Of a stretch of 64,000 nt of DNA, positions 22,629 through 31,451 are shown piece by piece. Position 1 is the first letter of the stretch. Every line of letters begins with the position of its first letter. Under the pieces are notes generated by a model. That model did not search any database. It was not told where the DNA came from and was given only the letters and a program-made list of their open reading frames with translations. The position numbers and the translations under genes are program-made. Source of the DNA: an uncultured Clostridia bacterium (GTDB lineage Bacteria > Bacillota > Clostridia > Oscillospirales > Acutalibacteraceae); the NCBI GenBank assembly GCA_946187325.1, contig CAMHQC010000004.1, positions 1 to 64,000 on the forward strand, written 5' to 3'.

Positions 22629-24374
22629 ATGATTATGGAGAACATTTACCGCACCGTAAACTGCGGTCAGTTGAGAGAAGAAAATATCGGTCAGGAAGTA
22701 AGAGTCGCGGGCTGGGTTGAAAATATCCGAGACCACGGCGGCGTAATGTTTCTTGATATCCGTGACGAGTACGGCGTGCTTCAGGTAGTAGTTCACGACG
22801 ATAATCTTCTAAAGGATATTAACCGCGAGTGTACCGTAACTTTAGGCGGTAAGGTTGTTAAGCGTGACGACGATACTATTAACCCAAAAATCGCGACAGG
22901 ATACGTAGAGGTTCACACCGATGATATCAAGGTTTTGGGAAAATGTAAGAACGAGCTTCCGTTCGAGGTAGCTACTTCCAAGAATACTAACGAGGACGTC
23001 AGACTCCGCTATAGATTTTTAGACCTCAGAAATCCGAAGGTTCATAATAATATGCTTCTTCGCTCTCAGGTTGTTTCATTTATGAGAAATAAGATGAACG
23101 AGCTCGGCTTTACCGAGATTAACACACCGATTCTTTCGGCTTCATCTCCCGAAGGCGCTCGTGATTATCTGATTCCGAGCCGTAAGCATAAGGGTAAGTT
23201 CTACGCTTTACCCCAGGCTCCCCAGATTTTTAAACAGCTCTTAATGGTTTCGGGATTCGATAAATACTTCCAGATTGCTCCCTGTTTCCGCGACGAGGAC
23301 GCCAGAGCCGACAGAAGCCCGGGTGAGTTCTATCAGCTCGACTTCGAGATGGCTTTCGCTACTCAGGAAGATGTTTTTAAGGTTGCCGAGGAAGTTCTCT
23401 ACGATACTTTTTCCAAGTTCACCGATAAAAAGGTAAGCCCCGCTCCGTTTAAGCGTATTCCTTTCGAGGAGGCTATGCTCAAATACGGTACAGATAAGCC
23501 CGATTTAAGAAATCCGCTCGCGATTAAAGAAATCAGCGATATGTTTGAGGAAACCGACTTCGCTCCGTTCAGAAAGAAGTGCGTGCGTTCTATTAACGTT
23601 CCGGGCGCTTCGGCTCAGAGTAAAAAGTGGTTTAAGCGTATGGAGGAGTTCGCTCTCTCTATCGGTATGAAGGGCTTAGGTTACGTTAAGGTTAGAGATG
23701 ATATGACTTTCGACGGCCCGATTGACAAGTTCTTAAAGCCAGGCGACCGCGAGGAGCTTATCGAGCGTAACGGCTCAAAGGCCGGCGACGTAATTTACTT
23801 TATCGCCGACAGCAAGGCGCAGGCTCCCTTACTCGCGGGTCAGATTAGAACCGAAGTGGCTGAGAGACTTGACTTAATCGACAAGAGCCGTTTTGAGTTA
23901 TGCTTTATCGTAGATTTCCCGATGTACGAAATCGATGAGGACGGAAAGACTATCTTTACACATAACCCGTTCTCAATGCCTCAGGGCGGTATGGACGCGC
24001 TTCTTAACAAAAAGCCAACCGAGATTATAGCGTATCAGTACGATATCGTTTGTAACGGCGTAGAGCTTTCCTCGGGCGCGGTTCGTAACCACGACCTCGA
24101 TATTATGATTAAAGCGTTCGAAATCGCGGGCTACAGCGAGGACGAACTCAAGGATAAATTTAAAGCTTTATACACAGCGTTCCAGTACGGCGCTCCGCCT
24201 CACGCGGGTATGGCTCCCGGCGTAGATCGTCTTATTATGCTCTTAACCGAGGAGGAGAATATCCGCGAGGTTATTCCGTTCCCGATGAACTCAAACGCTC
24301 AGGACGTACTCTTAGGCGCTCCGAACGAAGTAAGCGAAATGCAGCTTCGCGAGGTGCATGTGAAGCTGAGATAA
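22629..24374 (+). CDS. aspS: Aspartyl-tRNA synthetase, probably non-discriminating
   Basis: The 581-residue class II synthetase has an N-terminal OB fold (VRVAGWVENIRDHGGVMFLD), motif 2 (PCFRDEDARADRSPGEFYQLD split as FRDEDARADRSPGEF and YQLDFEM), an inserted GAD domain (about 280-415) and motif 3 (GMAPGVDRLIMLL). It charges tRNA-Asp. It heads an operon with gatC-gatA-gatB, so it probably also makes Asp-tRNA-Asn for transamidation; this is inferred from the linkage. ATG 22629 is chosen; ATG 22635 is also in frame. Confidence 0.93.
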   Translation: MIMENIYRTVNCGQLREENIGQEVRVAGWVENIRDHGGVMFLDIRDEYGVLQVVVHDDNLLKDINRECTVTLGGKVVKRDDDTINPKIATGYVEVHTDDIKVLGKCKNELPFEVATSKNTNEDVRLRYRFLDLRNPKVHNNMLLRSQVVSFMRNKMNELGFTEINTPILSASSPEGARDYLIPSRKHKGKFYALPQAPQIFKQLLMVSGFDKYFQIAPCFRDEDARADRSPGEFYQLDFEMAFATQEDVFKVAEEVLYDTFSKFTDKKVSPAPFKRIPFEEAMLKYGTDKPDLRNPLAIKEISDMFEETDFAPFRKKCVRSINVPGASAQSKKWFKRMEEFALSIGMKGLGYVKVRDDMTFDGPIDKFLKPGDREELIERNGSKAGDVIYFIADSKAQAPLLAGQIRTEVAERLDLIDKSRFELCFIVDFPMYEIDEDGKTIFTHNPFSMPQGGMDALLNKKPTEIIAYQYDIVCNGVELSSGAVRNHDLDIMIKAFEIAGYSEDELKDKFKALYTAFQYGAPPHAGMAPGVDRLIMLLTEEENIREVIPFPMNSNAQDVLLGAPNEVSEMQLREVHVKLR

Positions 24375-24409
24375 TTCGCAATTTAATTATTCGAGAAAGC
24401 AGGATAAAA

Positions 24410-24688
24410 ATGGTAACAAGAGAAGACGTAGAAAACATAGCTATACTTTCAAAGCTTTTTGTCGCTGAGGATGAGCTGGACGATTTAACCAAGCAGATGC
24501 AGGAAATCGTCGAGTTCGCCGACGCTATAAATAACGCTCCCGACTCAGGCGAGGAGTTCGATAATATCAACAATCTCTCGAATGTATTCCGCGAGGACGT
24601 TGTTGTAGAGTCGCTCCCGAGCGAGGAGATTCTCAAAAACGCTCCCGAACAGGCTGAGGATCATTTCTTAGTACGTAATCATAACTAG
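24410..24688 (+). CDS. gatC: Asp/Glu-tRNA amidotransferase subunit C
   Basis: The 92-residue GatC subunit wraps around GatA and stabilises the GatCAB complex. It has the typical REDVENIAILSKLFVAEDEL N-terminus and a C-terminal segment ending in DHFLVRNHN. It starts 36 bases after aspS and ends nine bases before gatA. Confidence 0.9.
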   Translation: MVTREDVENIAILSKLFVAEDELDDLTKQMQEIVEFADAINNAPDSGEEFDNINNLSNVFREDVVVESLPSEEILKNAPEQAEDHFLVRNHN

Positions 24689-24697
24689 GAGGTAAGT

Positions 24698-26155
24698 ATG
24701 TCTGAGATAAAAAAGATACACGACCTGCTTACGTCCAAGCAGATTTCGTGTAAGGAATTGACCGAAAAATATTTAAAATCTATCGAAAGCGATAACGGCG
24801 AGCTCAACGCCTATGTTAACGTGACCGCCGACGAGGCTTTTGCTCAGGCTGAAAAGGTTGACGCTAAGCTATCTAAGGGTGAGGATATCGGACTTCTGGA
24901 AGGCGTTCCGATGACCGTTAAGGATAATATCTCTACCAAAGGCGTTGAGACTACCTGTTGTTCAAAAATTTTAACAGGCTATAAGCCTATTTATAACGCT
25001 ACCGTATGGGAAAAGCTCGAAAACGACGGCGCTGTTATGCTCGGTAAGGCCAATATGGACGAGTTCGCGATGGGTTCATCCTGCGAAACCTCGTATTTCG
25101 GCGGAGCGACTAACCCGTTTAATACCAAACACTGCGCGGGCGGTTCCTCGGGCGGTGTAGCGAGCGCGGTAGGCGGCAATATCGCCGCTTACGGCTTAGG
25201 CTCGGATACAGGCGGCTCTATCCGCCAGCCCGCGTCTTTCTGCGGTATGGTAGGACTTAAACCGACTTACGGCGCTGTGTCGAGATATGGACTTATCGCT
25301 TACGCTTCGAGTCTTGACCAAATCGGACCGATCGCAAAAACGGTAGAGGATGTTTCTATTATATACGACGCTATCTCCGATTACGATCCCAAGGACAGCA
25401 CCTCTCAGGGTCGTCAGGGCGGTATGACCTTTGATAAAGTTAATAACGATATTAAGGGTATGAAAATCGGTATCGCCCGCGAGTACCTCGAGGGTGTGCG
25501 CGACGACGTTAAGGAAGCTGTCTTAAACGCGGTTAAGGTTTACGAGAGTTTAGGCGCTGAGGTGATTTACTTCGATATGCCCGCGCTTAAATTCGCCTTA
25601 CCTGTTTATTATATTATCGCCTGCGCCGAGGCGTCTTCTAACCTCGGACGTTACGACGGTATCCGCTACGGCTTTAAGACCGAGCATTACAACGGTACTC
25701 ACGATATGATGTGCCGTACAAGAAGCGAGGGCTTCGGCGCCGAGGTTAAGAGAAGAATCCTTCTCGGAACCTACGTGCTGTCTGCCGGTTACTACGACGC
25801 TTATTATAAAAAGGCTCAGAATTTAAGAGGAACTATCGTAAAGGCGTTTGACGACGCGTTTACTAAATGCGACTTTATCTTAGCGCCGACAGTTCCGATG
25901 ACGGCCTTTGAGATGGGACACGCTGTTTCCGATCCTATCGAAACTTATTTAACAGATATCTGTACCGTACCTGTAAATATCGCCGGACTTCCCGCGGTAT
26001 CGGTACCTTGCGGATTTAACGACAAGGGTATGCCTATCGGTATGCAGCTTATCGGTAATAAATTCAGCGAGGCGACTATCTTAAACGCCGCTAACGCGTA
26101 TGAGAAAGCCGCTCCGGAAAACTTTAAAGAGACAAAGTGGGGTGTAAAACTGTGA
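24698..26155 (+). CDS. gatA: Asp/Glu-tRNA amidotransferase subunit A
   Basis: The 485-residue amidase subunit releases ammonia from glutamine for the transamidation of Asp-tRNA-Asn or Glu-tRNA-Gln. The Ser-cis-Ser-Lys triad is visible: Lys in MTVKDNIS (about 75) and the two Ser in the signature GGSSGGVASAVGG and SDTGGSIRQPASFCG (about 148-182). It overlaps gatB by four bases. Confidence 0.97.
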   Translation: MSEIKKIHDLLTSKQISCKELTEKYLKSIESDNGELNAYVNVTADEAFAQAEKVDAKLSKGEDIGLLEGVPMTVKDNISTKGVETTCCSKILTGYKPIYNATVWEKLENDGAVMLGKANMDEFAMGSSCETSYFGGATNPFNTKHCAGGSSGGVASAVGGNIAAYGLGSDTGGSIRQPASFCGMVGLKPTYGAVSRYGLIAYASSLDQIGPIAKTVEDVSIIYDAISDYDPKDSTSQGRQGGMTFDKVNNDIKGMKIGIAREYLEGVRDDVKEAVLNAVKVYESLGAEVIYFDMPALKFALPVYYIIACAEASSNLGRYDGIRYGFKTEHYNGTHDMMCRTRSEGFGAEVKRRILLGTYVLSAGYYDAYYKKAQNLRGTIVKAFDDAFTKCDFILAPTVPMTAFEMGHAVSDPIETYLTDICTVPVNIAGLPAVSVPCGFNDKGMPIGMQLIGNKFSEATILNAANAYEKAAPENFKETKWGVKL

Positions 26156-27567
26156 AATACGAATTAGTAGGCGGTTTTGAAACCCACGTTGAGTTATCGA
26201 CTAATACAAAGATTTTTTGCGGCTGTACGACTAAGTTTGGCGGCGAGCCGAATACACATTGCTGTCCCGTATGTATAGGGCTTCCGGGTACGCTCCCCAA
26301 GCTCAACCGTCAGGTTGTAAGGTACGCAATTATGGCGGGACTCGCGACTAACTGCGAGATAGCCGAAGTCGCTAAAATGGATAGAAAGAACTACTGCTAT
26401 CCCGACCTTCCGAAAGCGTACCAGATTTCCGAGTACGATAAGCCTTTGTGCGAGCACGGCTATATCGAGCTTTCTAACGGAAGAAAAATCCGTATCCTCA
26501 GAATTCATATCGAGGAGGACGCGGGTAAGCTTGTACACGCTCACGGCGATACTTACGTAGACTATAACCGAGGCGGAGTTCCGCTTATCGAGATTGTCAC
26601 CGAGCCCGATTTCAGAAGCACTGACGAGGCGAGGGAGTACGTAGAAAAGCTCCAGCAGATTATGAGAGCTATCGGCGTTTCCGACTGTCGTATGCAGGAA
26701 GGCTCAATGCGCTGCGACGTTAATATTTCGGTTCGTCCCGAGGGCAGCGATAAGCTCGGTACACGTACCGAAATTAAAAATATGAACTCTATTAACAATA
26801 TAGTTAAGGCTATGGAGTACGAGTTTGAGCGACAGGTTGACGTTATCGAAAGCGGCGGAAAGGTTATCCAGGAAACTCTCCGTTACGACGACGCCACCAA
26901 CACAACCTCCTCTATGAGAGGTAAAGAGGACGCTAACGATTACCGTTATTTCCGTGATCCCGACCTTGTAACAATTCTCACGAGCAGGGAAGAGGTTGAG
27001 GAGATTAGAAAAACTCTCCCCGAACTCCCCGAAGCTAAGAAACAGCGTTATATCGAGGATTACGATATTCCCGAAAAGGACGCGGCGCTGCTCACTAAAT
27101 ACCGCAAGGTAAGCGAGTATTTCGACGAAGCCGTTGACGGACTTAAAAATCCGAAAACCGTTTCGAACTTTATTATCGGCTCTATATTCAGACGTGTTGA
27201 AACCGAAAAGGATAAGGAAGCTTTCGATGTAACGGTATCTCCGAAGCAGTTAAAAGAGCTCGTTAAGCTTATCGAGGATAAGAAGATTCAGAATAACTTA
27301 GCCAAGAAAACTCTCGAGAAAATGCTCGATACCGGTAAATCCTGTATGGAATTTATCGACGAGAGCGACCTCGGCGGAGTGGACGACTCGGCGATAGAGC
27401 AGATGTGTAAAAACGCTATCGACGGTAATCCTAACGCCGTCGCCGATTATAAGGGCGGTAAGGAAAAAGCGCTTATGTCGCTGCTCGGAAATGTAATGAA
27501 ACAGAGCCGCGGTAAAGCCGACGCCCAGGCTGTAAGAGCTAAGCTCATTGAACTGATTAACGGATAA
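26152..27567 (+). CDS. gatB: Asp/Glu-tRNA amidotransferase subunit B
   Basis: The 471-residue subunit activates the misacylated tRNA and receives ammonia from GatA. I chose GTG 26152, which overlaps the gatA stop as GTGA; it gives KYELVGGFETHVEL, the normal GatB start. The zinc-site Cys residues (KIFCGCTTKFG, NTHCCPVCIGLPG), MDRKNYCYPDLPKAYQISEY and the C-terminal YqeY-like tail are present. This is the last gene of the aspS-gatCAB operon. Confidence 0.96.
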   Translation: MKYELVGGFETHVELSTNTKIFCGCTTKFGGEPNTHCCPVCIGLPGTLPKLNRQVVRYAIMAGLATNCEIAEVAKMDRKNYCYPDLPKAYQISEYDKPLCEHGYIELSNGRKIRILRIHIEEDAGKLVHAHGDTYVDYNRGGVPLIEIVTEPDFRSTDEAREYVEKLQQIMRAIGVSDCRMQEGSMRCDVNISVRPEGSDKLGTRTEIKNMNSINNIVKAMEYEFERQVDVIESGGKVIQETLRYDDATNTTSSMRGKEDANDYRYFRDPDLVTILTSREEVEEIRKTLPELPEAKKQRYIEDYDIPEKDAALLTKYRKVSEYFDEAVDGLKNPKTVSNFIIGSIFRRVETEKDKEAFDVTVSPKQLKELVKLIEDKKIQNNLAKKTLEKMLDTGKSCMEFIDESDLGGVDDSAIEQMCKNAIDGNPNAVADYKGGKEKALMSLLGNVMKQSRGKADAQAVRAKLIELING

Positions 27568-27581
27568 ATTAATAAAAGTTT

Positions 27582-27612
27582 AGGTCGGATAGATTAAATT
27601 TCTATCCGACCT
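27582..27612. terminator. Terminator between gatB and the sigma-factor gene
   Basis: AGGTCGGATAGA (27582-27593) and TCTATCCGACCT (27601-27612) pair perfectly between convergent genes. T-rich sequence follows on the plus strand. Confidence 0.85.
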
Positions 27613-27645
27613 TATTTTATGCTGTTAACTTTTAACTCTTAACTA

Positions 27646-28176
27646 TTACAGTCCTCTGAGTTTTCTTTTTATCTTCTGTAGTATATTATCTACCTTTTTG
27701 GGCGAGGTTTTAATTTTTTCGCCGATTTCCTTGTACGAATAGCCCTGAGCGTACATATTGAAAACCATTTTTTCGTCCGCGTCGAGCATTGAATCGAGGT
27801 GCTTTATAAAAGTCTTTAGATACTCCCTCTCGAGTACGTGATCCTCAATATTCTGAGCGTCGTCGGTTTTATCCTCGAGGCTGTCTATCGGCACGATCTG
27901 AGATTTCGGAACAGCTCCTTTGGCGTTGACCTTTTTCGCGAGGTCGTTAAAACGGTTTTTCGCGCATTTTGAGGCGTAGGTTTTAAACGACGCGTCCCCG
28001 TTTTCGTCGAAGGTTTTTGTGGCTATCAAAAACGAGAGAAGTCCCTCCTGGACTATGTCCTGGGTTTCGTAGCCGTCGATATTGTATTTAGCCGCTATGG
28101 AGTAGAGAAGTTTAATATAGCGGATAGTAATTTCCTCAAAGGCTTTTTCGTCGCCTTTCTTAGACAGCGCCGCCAA
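27646..28176 (-). CDS. SigH-like sigma-70 family factor
   Basis: The protein has at least 176 residues. Region 2 (YETQDIVQEGLLSF, FKTYASKCAKNRF) and region 4 (LDADEKMVFNMYAQGYSYKEIGEKI split around the turn; SPKKVDNILQKIKRKL) match the sporulation/stationary-phase SigH group. No region 3 is present, as in SigH. The start is uncertain. The frame stays open and SigH-like upstream (TTNYGSLNDNTLAALSKKGD), and AGGTGG on the minus strand lies before an ATT/CTG pair at 28218-28213. Translation may therefore begin near 28215 at a rare start codon, giving about 13 more residues. Together with the Spo0A-type regulator it suggests a spore-former lineage. Confidence 0.85.
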   Translation of the reverse strand: MAALSKKGDEKAFEEITIRYIKLLYSIAAKYNIDGYETQDIVQEGLLSFLIATKTFDENGDASFKTYASKCAKNRFNDLAKKVNAKGAVPKSQIVPIDSLEDKTDDAQNIEDHVLEREYLKTFIKHLDSMLDADEKMVFNMYAQGYSYKEIGEKIKTSPKKVDNILQKIKRKLRGL

Positions 28177-28287
28177 AGTGTTGTCGTTTAGCGAGCCGTA
28201 GTTAGTTGTGGACAGAATAACACCACCTGTAGATTTATACCTTAATCATAACGCAAAAAATTTTTAATGTCAAATTTACAAAACCAC

Positions 28288-28317
28288 TTGATAAAACATT
28301 CGTTCATATGTTATAAT
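28288..28317 (+). promoter_or_regulatory. Promoter of the YifB/ComM gene
   Basis: TTGATA (28288-28293) and TATAAT (28312-28317) are separated by 18 bases. Confidence 0.6.
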
Positions 28318-28353
28318 GATTTTAACTTAAATTGAGCGTAAAGAGGTGGGCTT

Positions 28354-29889
28354 ATGGTAGTAAAATGCAACAGCTTCGGGCTTTTCGGAATAGACAGCTA
28401 TCCCGTAGAGGTAGAGGTTTCTATCTCTAACGGACAGGCTCTGTTCGATATGGTCGGACTTCCCGATACCGCTGTTAAGGAGAGTAAGGACAGGGTTAGA
28501 AATGCCTTTAAGAATACGGGCTTTCAGTTCCCGATTACGAGGATTACCGTCAACTTAGCGCCCGCCGATTATAAAAAGGAAGGTCCTATTTATGATTTCC
28601 CGATTTATGTCGCGTTATTAAAGGCTACGGGGAATTTGAGCGTCGATTTATCCGACTGCGCGTTTTTAGGCGAGCTGAGCCTTTCGGGCGAGCTCAGAAG
28701 TATAAACGGCGTTCTTCCTATGGCTATAAAAGCTAAGGAATGCGGAATTAAAAGACTGTTCGTGCCTGCCGATAACGCCGCCGAGGGAGCGGTTGTAGAG
28801 GGGATAGATGTCTATCCTGTCGAGAACGTTTACGATTTAGTTCAGTATTTCAGAGGTATCGAGGAGCTTAAACCCGCCTTGCCGCTTTCCGAGGTAGTAA
28901 TAGATAAAAAGGATATCCCCGATTTTTCTCAGGTGAAAGGTCAGTACGAGGCTAAACGCGCGCTTGAAATAGCCGCCGCGGGAGGCCATAACGTACTGCT
29001 TATAGGACCTCCGGGTTCGGGAAAAAGTATGCTCGCTAAGCGTATGCCCGGGATACTTCCCGATATGACCTTTGACGAAACTATCGAAACTACTAAGGTT
29101 CACTCTATCGCGGGAACTCTGCCCAAGGGAGCGCCGCTTATCAGGACTCGTCCGTTTAGAGCGCCTCACCATACCGTATCGCCCGTAGCTTTAAGCGGAG
29201 GCGGTGTGCATGTTAAGCCCGGCGAAATATCTCTCGCGAATAACGGCGTATTGTTTCTCGACGAGCTTCCCGAGTTCGGCAGAAAAACTATGGAGGTTTT
29301 GCGCCAGCCCTTAGAGGACGGCGTGGTTACGGTATCGAGAGCGAGCGGTAAATATACCTATCCGTGCAGCTTTATGCTCATAGCGGCTATGAATCCGTGT
29401 CCGTGCGGATATTTTAACCATCCTACGAGGAAGTGCTCCTGTAGTCCTAACGCTATTCAAAGGTACTTGAATCGCGTGTCAGGTCCGCTTATAGACAGGT
29501 TCGATATACATATTGAGGTTCCTCCCGTAGAGTATGGCGAGCTTTCGGGCAAAGCCGACGAGGAGAGCTCCGTGAATATAAAAGCCCGCGTCGATAAAGC
29601 GAGGAAAATTCAGACCGAGCGCTATAAAAATTCTCAGACGAACTGTAACGCCCGTCTTACCGACTCGGAGTTTCAGGACTACTGCGTAATTACCGACGAA
29701 GCGGCTGCTCTGTTAAAATCCGCGTTCGAGACAATGGGACTTTCAGCCAGAGCGTACAACCGAATCTTAAAGGTCGCACGAACTATAGCCGACTTGGACG
29801 AGAGCGAAAAAATCGAGGCGGCTCACGTAGCCGAGGCGGTTCACTACAGAAGCCTTGACAGAAAATATTGGAACAGAGATAATATATAA
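28354..29889 (+). CDS. YifB/ComM-family AAA+ ATPase (Mg-chelatase-like)
   Basis: The 511-residue protein has an N-terminal Lon-protease-like domain (about 1-170: VEVEVSISNGQALFDMVGLP). A Mg-chelatase-type AAA+ domain follows, with Walker A GPPGSGKSMLAKR (about 222), Walker B GVLFLDELPEF and the sensor AAMNPCPCG. The C-terminal domain carries SARAYNRILKVARTIADLD. The Cys cluster CPCGYFNHPTRKCSC is usual. ComM is known as a branch-migration helicase in natural transformation; YifB homologs occur widely in non-competent bacteria, so the role here is not certain. Confidence 0.92.
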   Translation: MVVKCNSFGLFGIDSYPVEVEVSISNGQALFDMVGLPDTAVKESKDRVRNAFKNTGFQFPITRITVNLAPADYKKEGPIYDFPIYVALLKATGNLSVDLSDCAFLGELSLSGELRSINGVLPMAIKAKECGIKRLFVPADNAAEGAVVEGIDVYPVENVYDLVQYFRGIEELKPALPLSEVVIDKKDIPDFSQVKGQYEAKRALEIAAAGGHNVLLIGPPGSGKSMLAKRMPGILPDMTFDETIETTKVHSIAGTLPKGAPLIRTRPFRAPHHTVSPVALSGGGVHVKPGEISLANNGVLFLDELPEFGRKTMEVLRQPLEDGVVTVSRASGKYTYPCSFMLIAAMNPCPCGYFNHPTRKCSCSPNAIQRYLNRVSGPLIDRFDIHIEVPPVEYGELSGKADEESSVNIKARVDKARKIQTERYKNSQTNCNARLTDSEFQDYCVITDEAAALLKSAFETMGLSARAYNRILKVARTIADLDESEKIEAAHVAEAVHYRSLDRKYWNRDNI

Positions 29890-29897
29890 AAATAAAT

Positions 29898-29931
29898 ACG
29901 GAGCAGCTCTTTGAATTATGAGCCGCTCCGT
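29898..29931. terminator. Terminator between yifB and carD-like genes
   Basis: ACGGAGC-GCTC and GAGC-GCTCCGT pair with one mismatch between the convergent genes. Confidence 0.7.
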
Positions 29932-29936
29932 TTACT

Positions 29937-30449
29937 TTAGCCGTATATTTTTTTTCTTATGTAGCCGTCTACCTTGTCCTTGTCGATCCCGAGGCTTACC
30001 GATAATTCTCCCCAAAGCATATCCTCGGCTCTGGTTAAAAATCTTTCCTCGACAGTTCCGAGCCTTTTGCCTTTTTCGAGAAGTATTTTTCTCTTGGCTT
30101 CGATAGATTTGATAACTCTTACTAAATCCTCGCACTCGTAGCTTTTAATTATGCTTTGGTAATGCTCCGATAAAAGCCGTACGTTTACGTTAGTAAAGGT
30201 TTCGGCGGGGATTTCGGGAATTTTTTTAATTAAATCCTCGGCCTCGTCCTTAGAGATAGCGTATCTCATTCTGACAGGCGTGTCGATGGGCGCGTAGATT
30301 GTGCCGTTTCTGAAAAGAGGGGTGAGGTAGTAGTAAAGCTTATCGTTTTTTAAGCCTGAAATATTCATCTTGTCGATTTTATCGATCTTACAAACACCTT
30401 CGCCGCCGTAAATGACAATTTCTCCGACTGAATACATAATAATTGCCAT
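29937..30449 (-). CDS. CarD/CdnL-type transcription factor
   Basis: The protein has 166-170 residues. It has an N-terminal RNA-polymerase-interacting Tudor-like domain (MYSVGEIVIYGGEGVCKIDK, then YYYLTPLFRNGTIYAPID) and a helical C-terminal domain (LLSEHYQSIIKSYECEDLVRV, VEERFLTRAEDMLWGELSV). CarD proteins stabilise the open promoter complex. Family members begin M(F/Y)xVG, which points to ATG 30437 as the ancestral start. The four preceding residues (MAII) come from the upstream repeat, which also contributes a ribosome binding site. Start 30449 or 30437 cannot be decided from sequence. Confidence 0.88.
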   Translation of the reverse strand: MAIIMYSVGEIVIYGGEGVCKIDKIDKMNISGLKNDKLYYYLTPLFRNGTIYAPIDTPVRMRYAISKDEAEDLIKKIPEIPAETFTNVNVRLLSEHYQSIIKSYECEDLVRVIKSIEAKRKILLEKGKRLGTVEERFLTRAEDMLWGELSVSLGIDKDKVDGYIRKKIYG

Positions 30450-30609
30450 AGCCTTTCCGCCCACAAATAGATATTAAGGTTTACCTTACGCTTTTACCGT
30501 GAGCGGATAAGGCGTAAATGGCAATTAAGCCATCGCTCGTGCGCACGCAGTGCGCAACTGAGCGGGCAGTATTAATTTGGATTAGTGCGAACTTTCGCAC
30601 TAATCCCTC
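30437..30609 (-). repeat. Multi-hairpin repeat ending in RBS and start codon, copy 2
   Basis: It is an inverted copy of the 8.7-kb repeat. Reading on the minus strand: a perfect 13-bp stem (GGATTAGTGCGAA/TTCGCACTAATCC, 30606-30579), an AATTAATACT spacer, the GC-rich GCTCAG...GAGC palindrome (about 30564-30535), ATGGC/GCCAT, TTTACGCC...GCGTAAGG, then GGCGGAAAGGCTATG and ATTATTATG. It is the leader and translation start of the CarD-like gene. Confidence 0.8.
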
Positions 30610-30733
30610 CTTCAAATGTTTACTGTAATTATTTTATCACATTTTGAGGAATAATGTAAGTGTTATTTTAAAAATTTACAGTAGAATTCGAAAGAGGGAT
30701 TTTTGATTTTTTTATCTATTTTCCTTAAAAATT

Positions 30734-31393
30734 TCAGCTTGCCTTATCGGGCTTTTTAAGTTCATAGGTTATATCGCTCGCTTTAGCTACGTCGGGCGAA
30801 TGTGTTACTATAATTACGCACTTTCCCTCATCGGCGAGCATACGGAAAATACCGATAATTTCGTCCTGAGTTTCGCCGTCGAGGTTGCCCGTAGGTTCGT
30901 CCGCAAGAATGATGTCAGGGTCGTAGGACAGCGCTCTCGCTATGGCTACTCTCTGTTGCTGACCGCCCGAAAGCTTTAATACACGCCGTTTGGCTTCTTC
31001 CTCGTCGAGACCTACTTTTCTAAGAAGCTCAAGGGCGATTTCTTTTTTAGGACGGTTGAACTTCTTACCCGATATATCCATCGAAAGTATTACGTTCTCA
31101 AGGGCTGTAAGGTGGGTGAGAAGATTGAAGCTCTGGAAGATAACACCAACGTATTTACTGCGGAATTTATACCTGTCTATCTTTGTTATATCCCTGTCGT
31201 TGAGGAAGATTTTGCCGTCTGTCGGCGCGGCTAAGCTCGACAATACGGAGAGAAGCGTTGTCTTGCCCGCGCCCGACTTTCCGACGATTGTGTAGATTTT
31301 ACCCTCGTCAAAATCCATATTAAGTTTATCGAGAACCATTACCTTGCTTCTGTCGTAATGGTAAGAAATATTTTCAAGTTTTAGAATACTCAT
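30734..31393 (-). CDS. MacB/LolD-type ABC transporter ATPase
   Basis: The 219-residue ATPase has Walker A GKSGAGKTT, a Q-loop (IFQSFNLL), signature LSGGQQQRVAIARAL and Walker B IILADEPTGNLD. It is of the class that pairs with FtsX/MacB permeases and drives extrusion by mechanotransmission. It follows the permease gene on the same strand by 58 bases. The operon diverges from an ECF sigma/anti-sigma pair. Confidence 0.92.
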   Translation of the reverse strand: MSILKLENISYHYDRSKVMVLDKLNMDFDEGKIYTIVGKSGAGKTTLLSVLSSLAAPTDGKIFLNDRDITKIDRYKFRSKYVGVIFQSFNLLTHLTALENVILSMDISGKKFNRPKKEIALELLRKVGLDEEEAKRRVLKLSGGQQQRVAIARALSYDPDIILADEPTGNLDGETQDEIIGIFRMLADEGKCVIIVTHSPDVAKASDITYELKKPDKAS

Positions 31394-31451
31394 AATAGCG
31401 CCTTTCTTTTTTAAGTGTACTTATTGCCTGTGTTAATTTTTTATTTGGCAG

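Noticed and set aside
30480-30600. A possible 41-codon frame through the repeat on the minus strand starting GTG in the first hairpin
   Set aside because: The sister copy at 8.7 kb has stops and frame shifts in the equivalent stretch, so the frame is not conserved.
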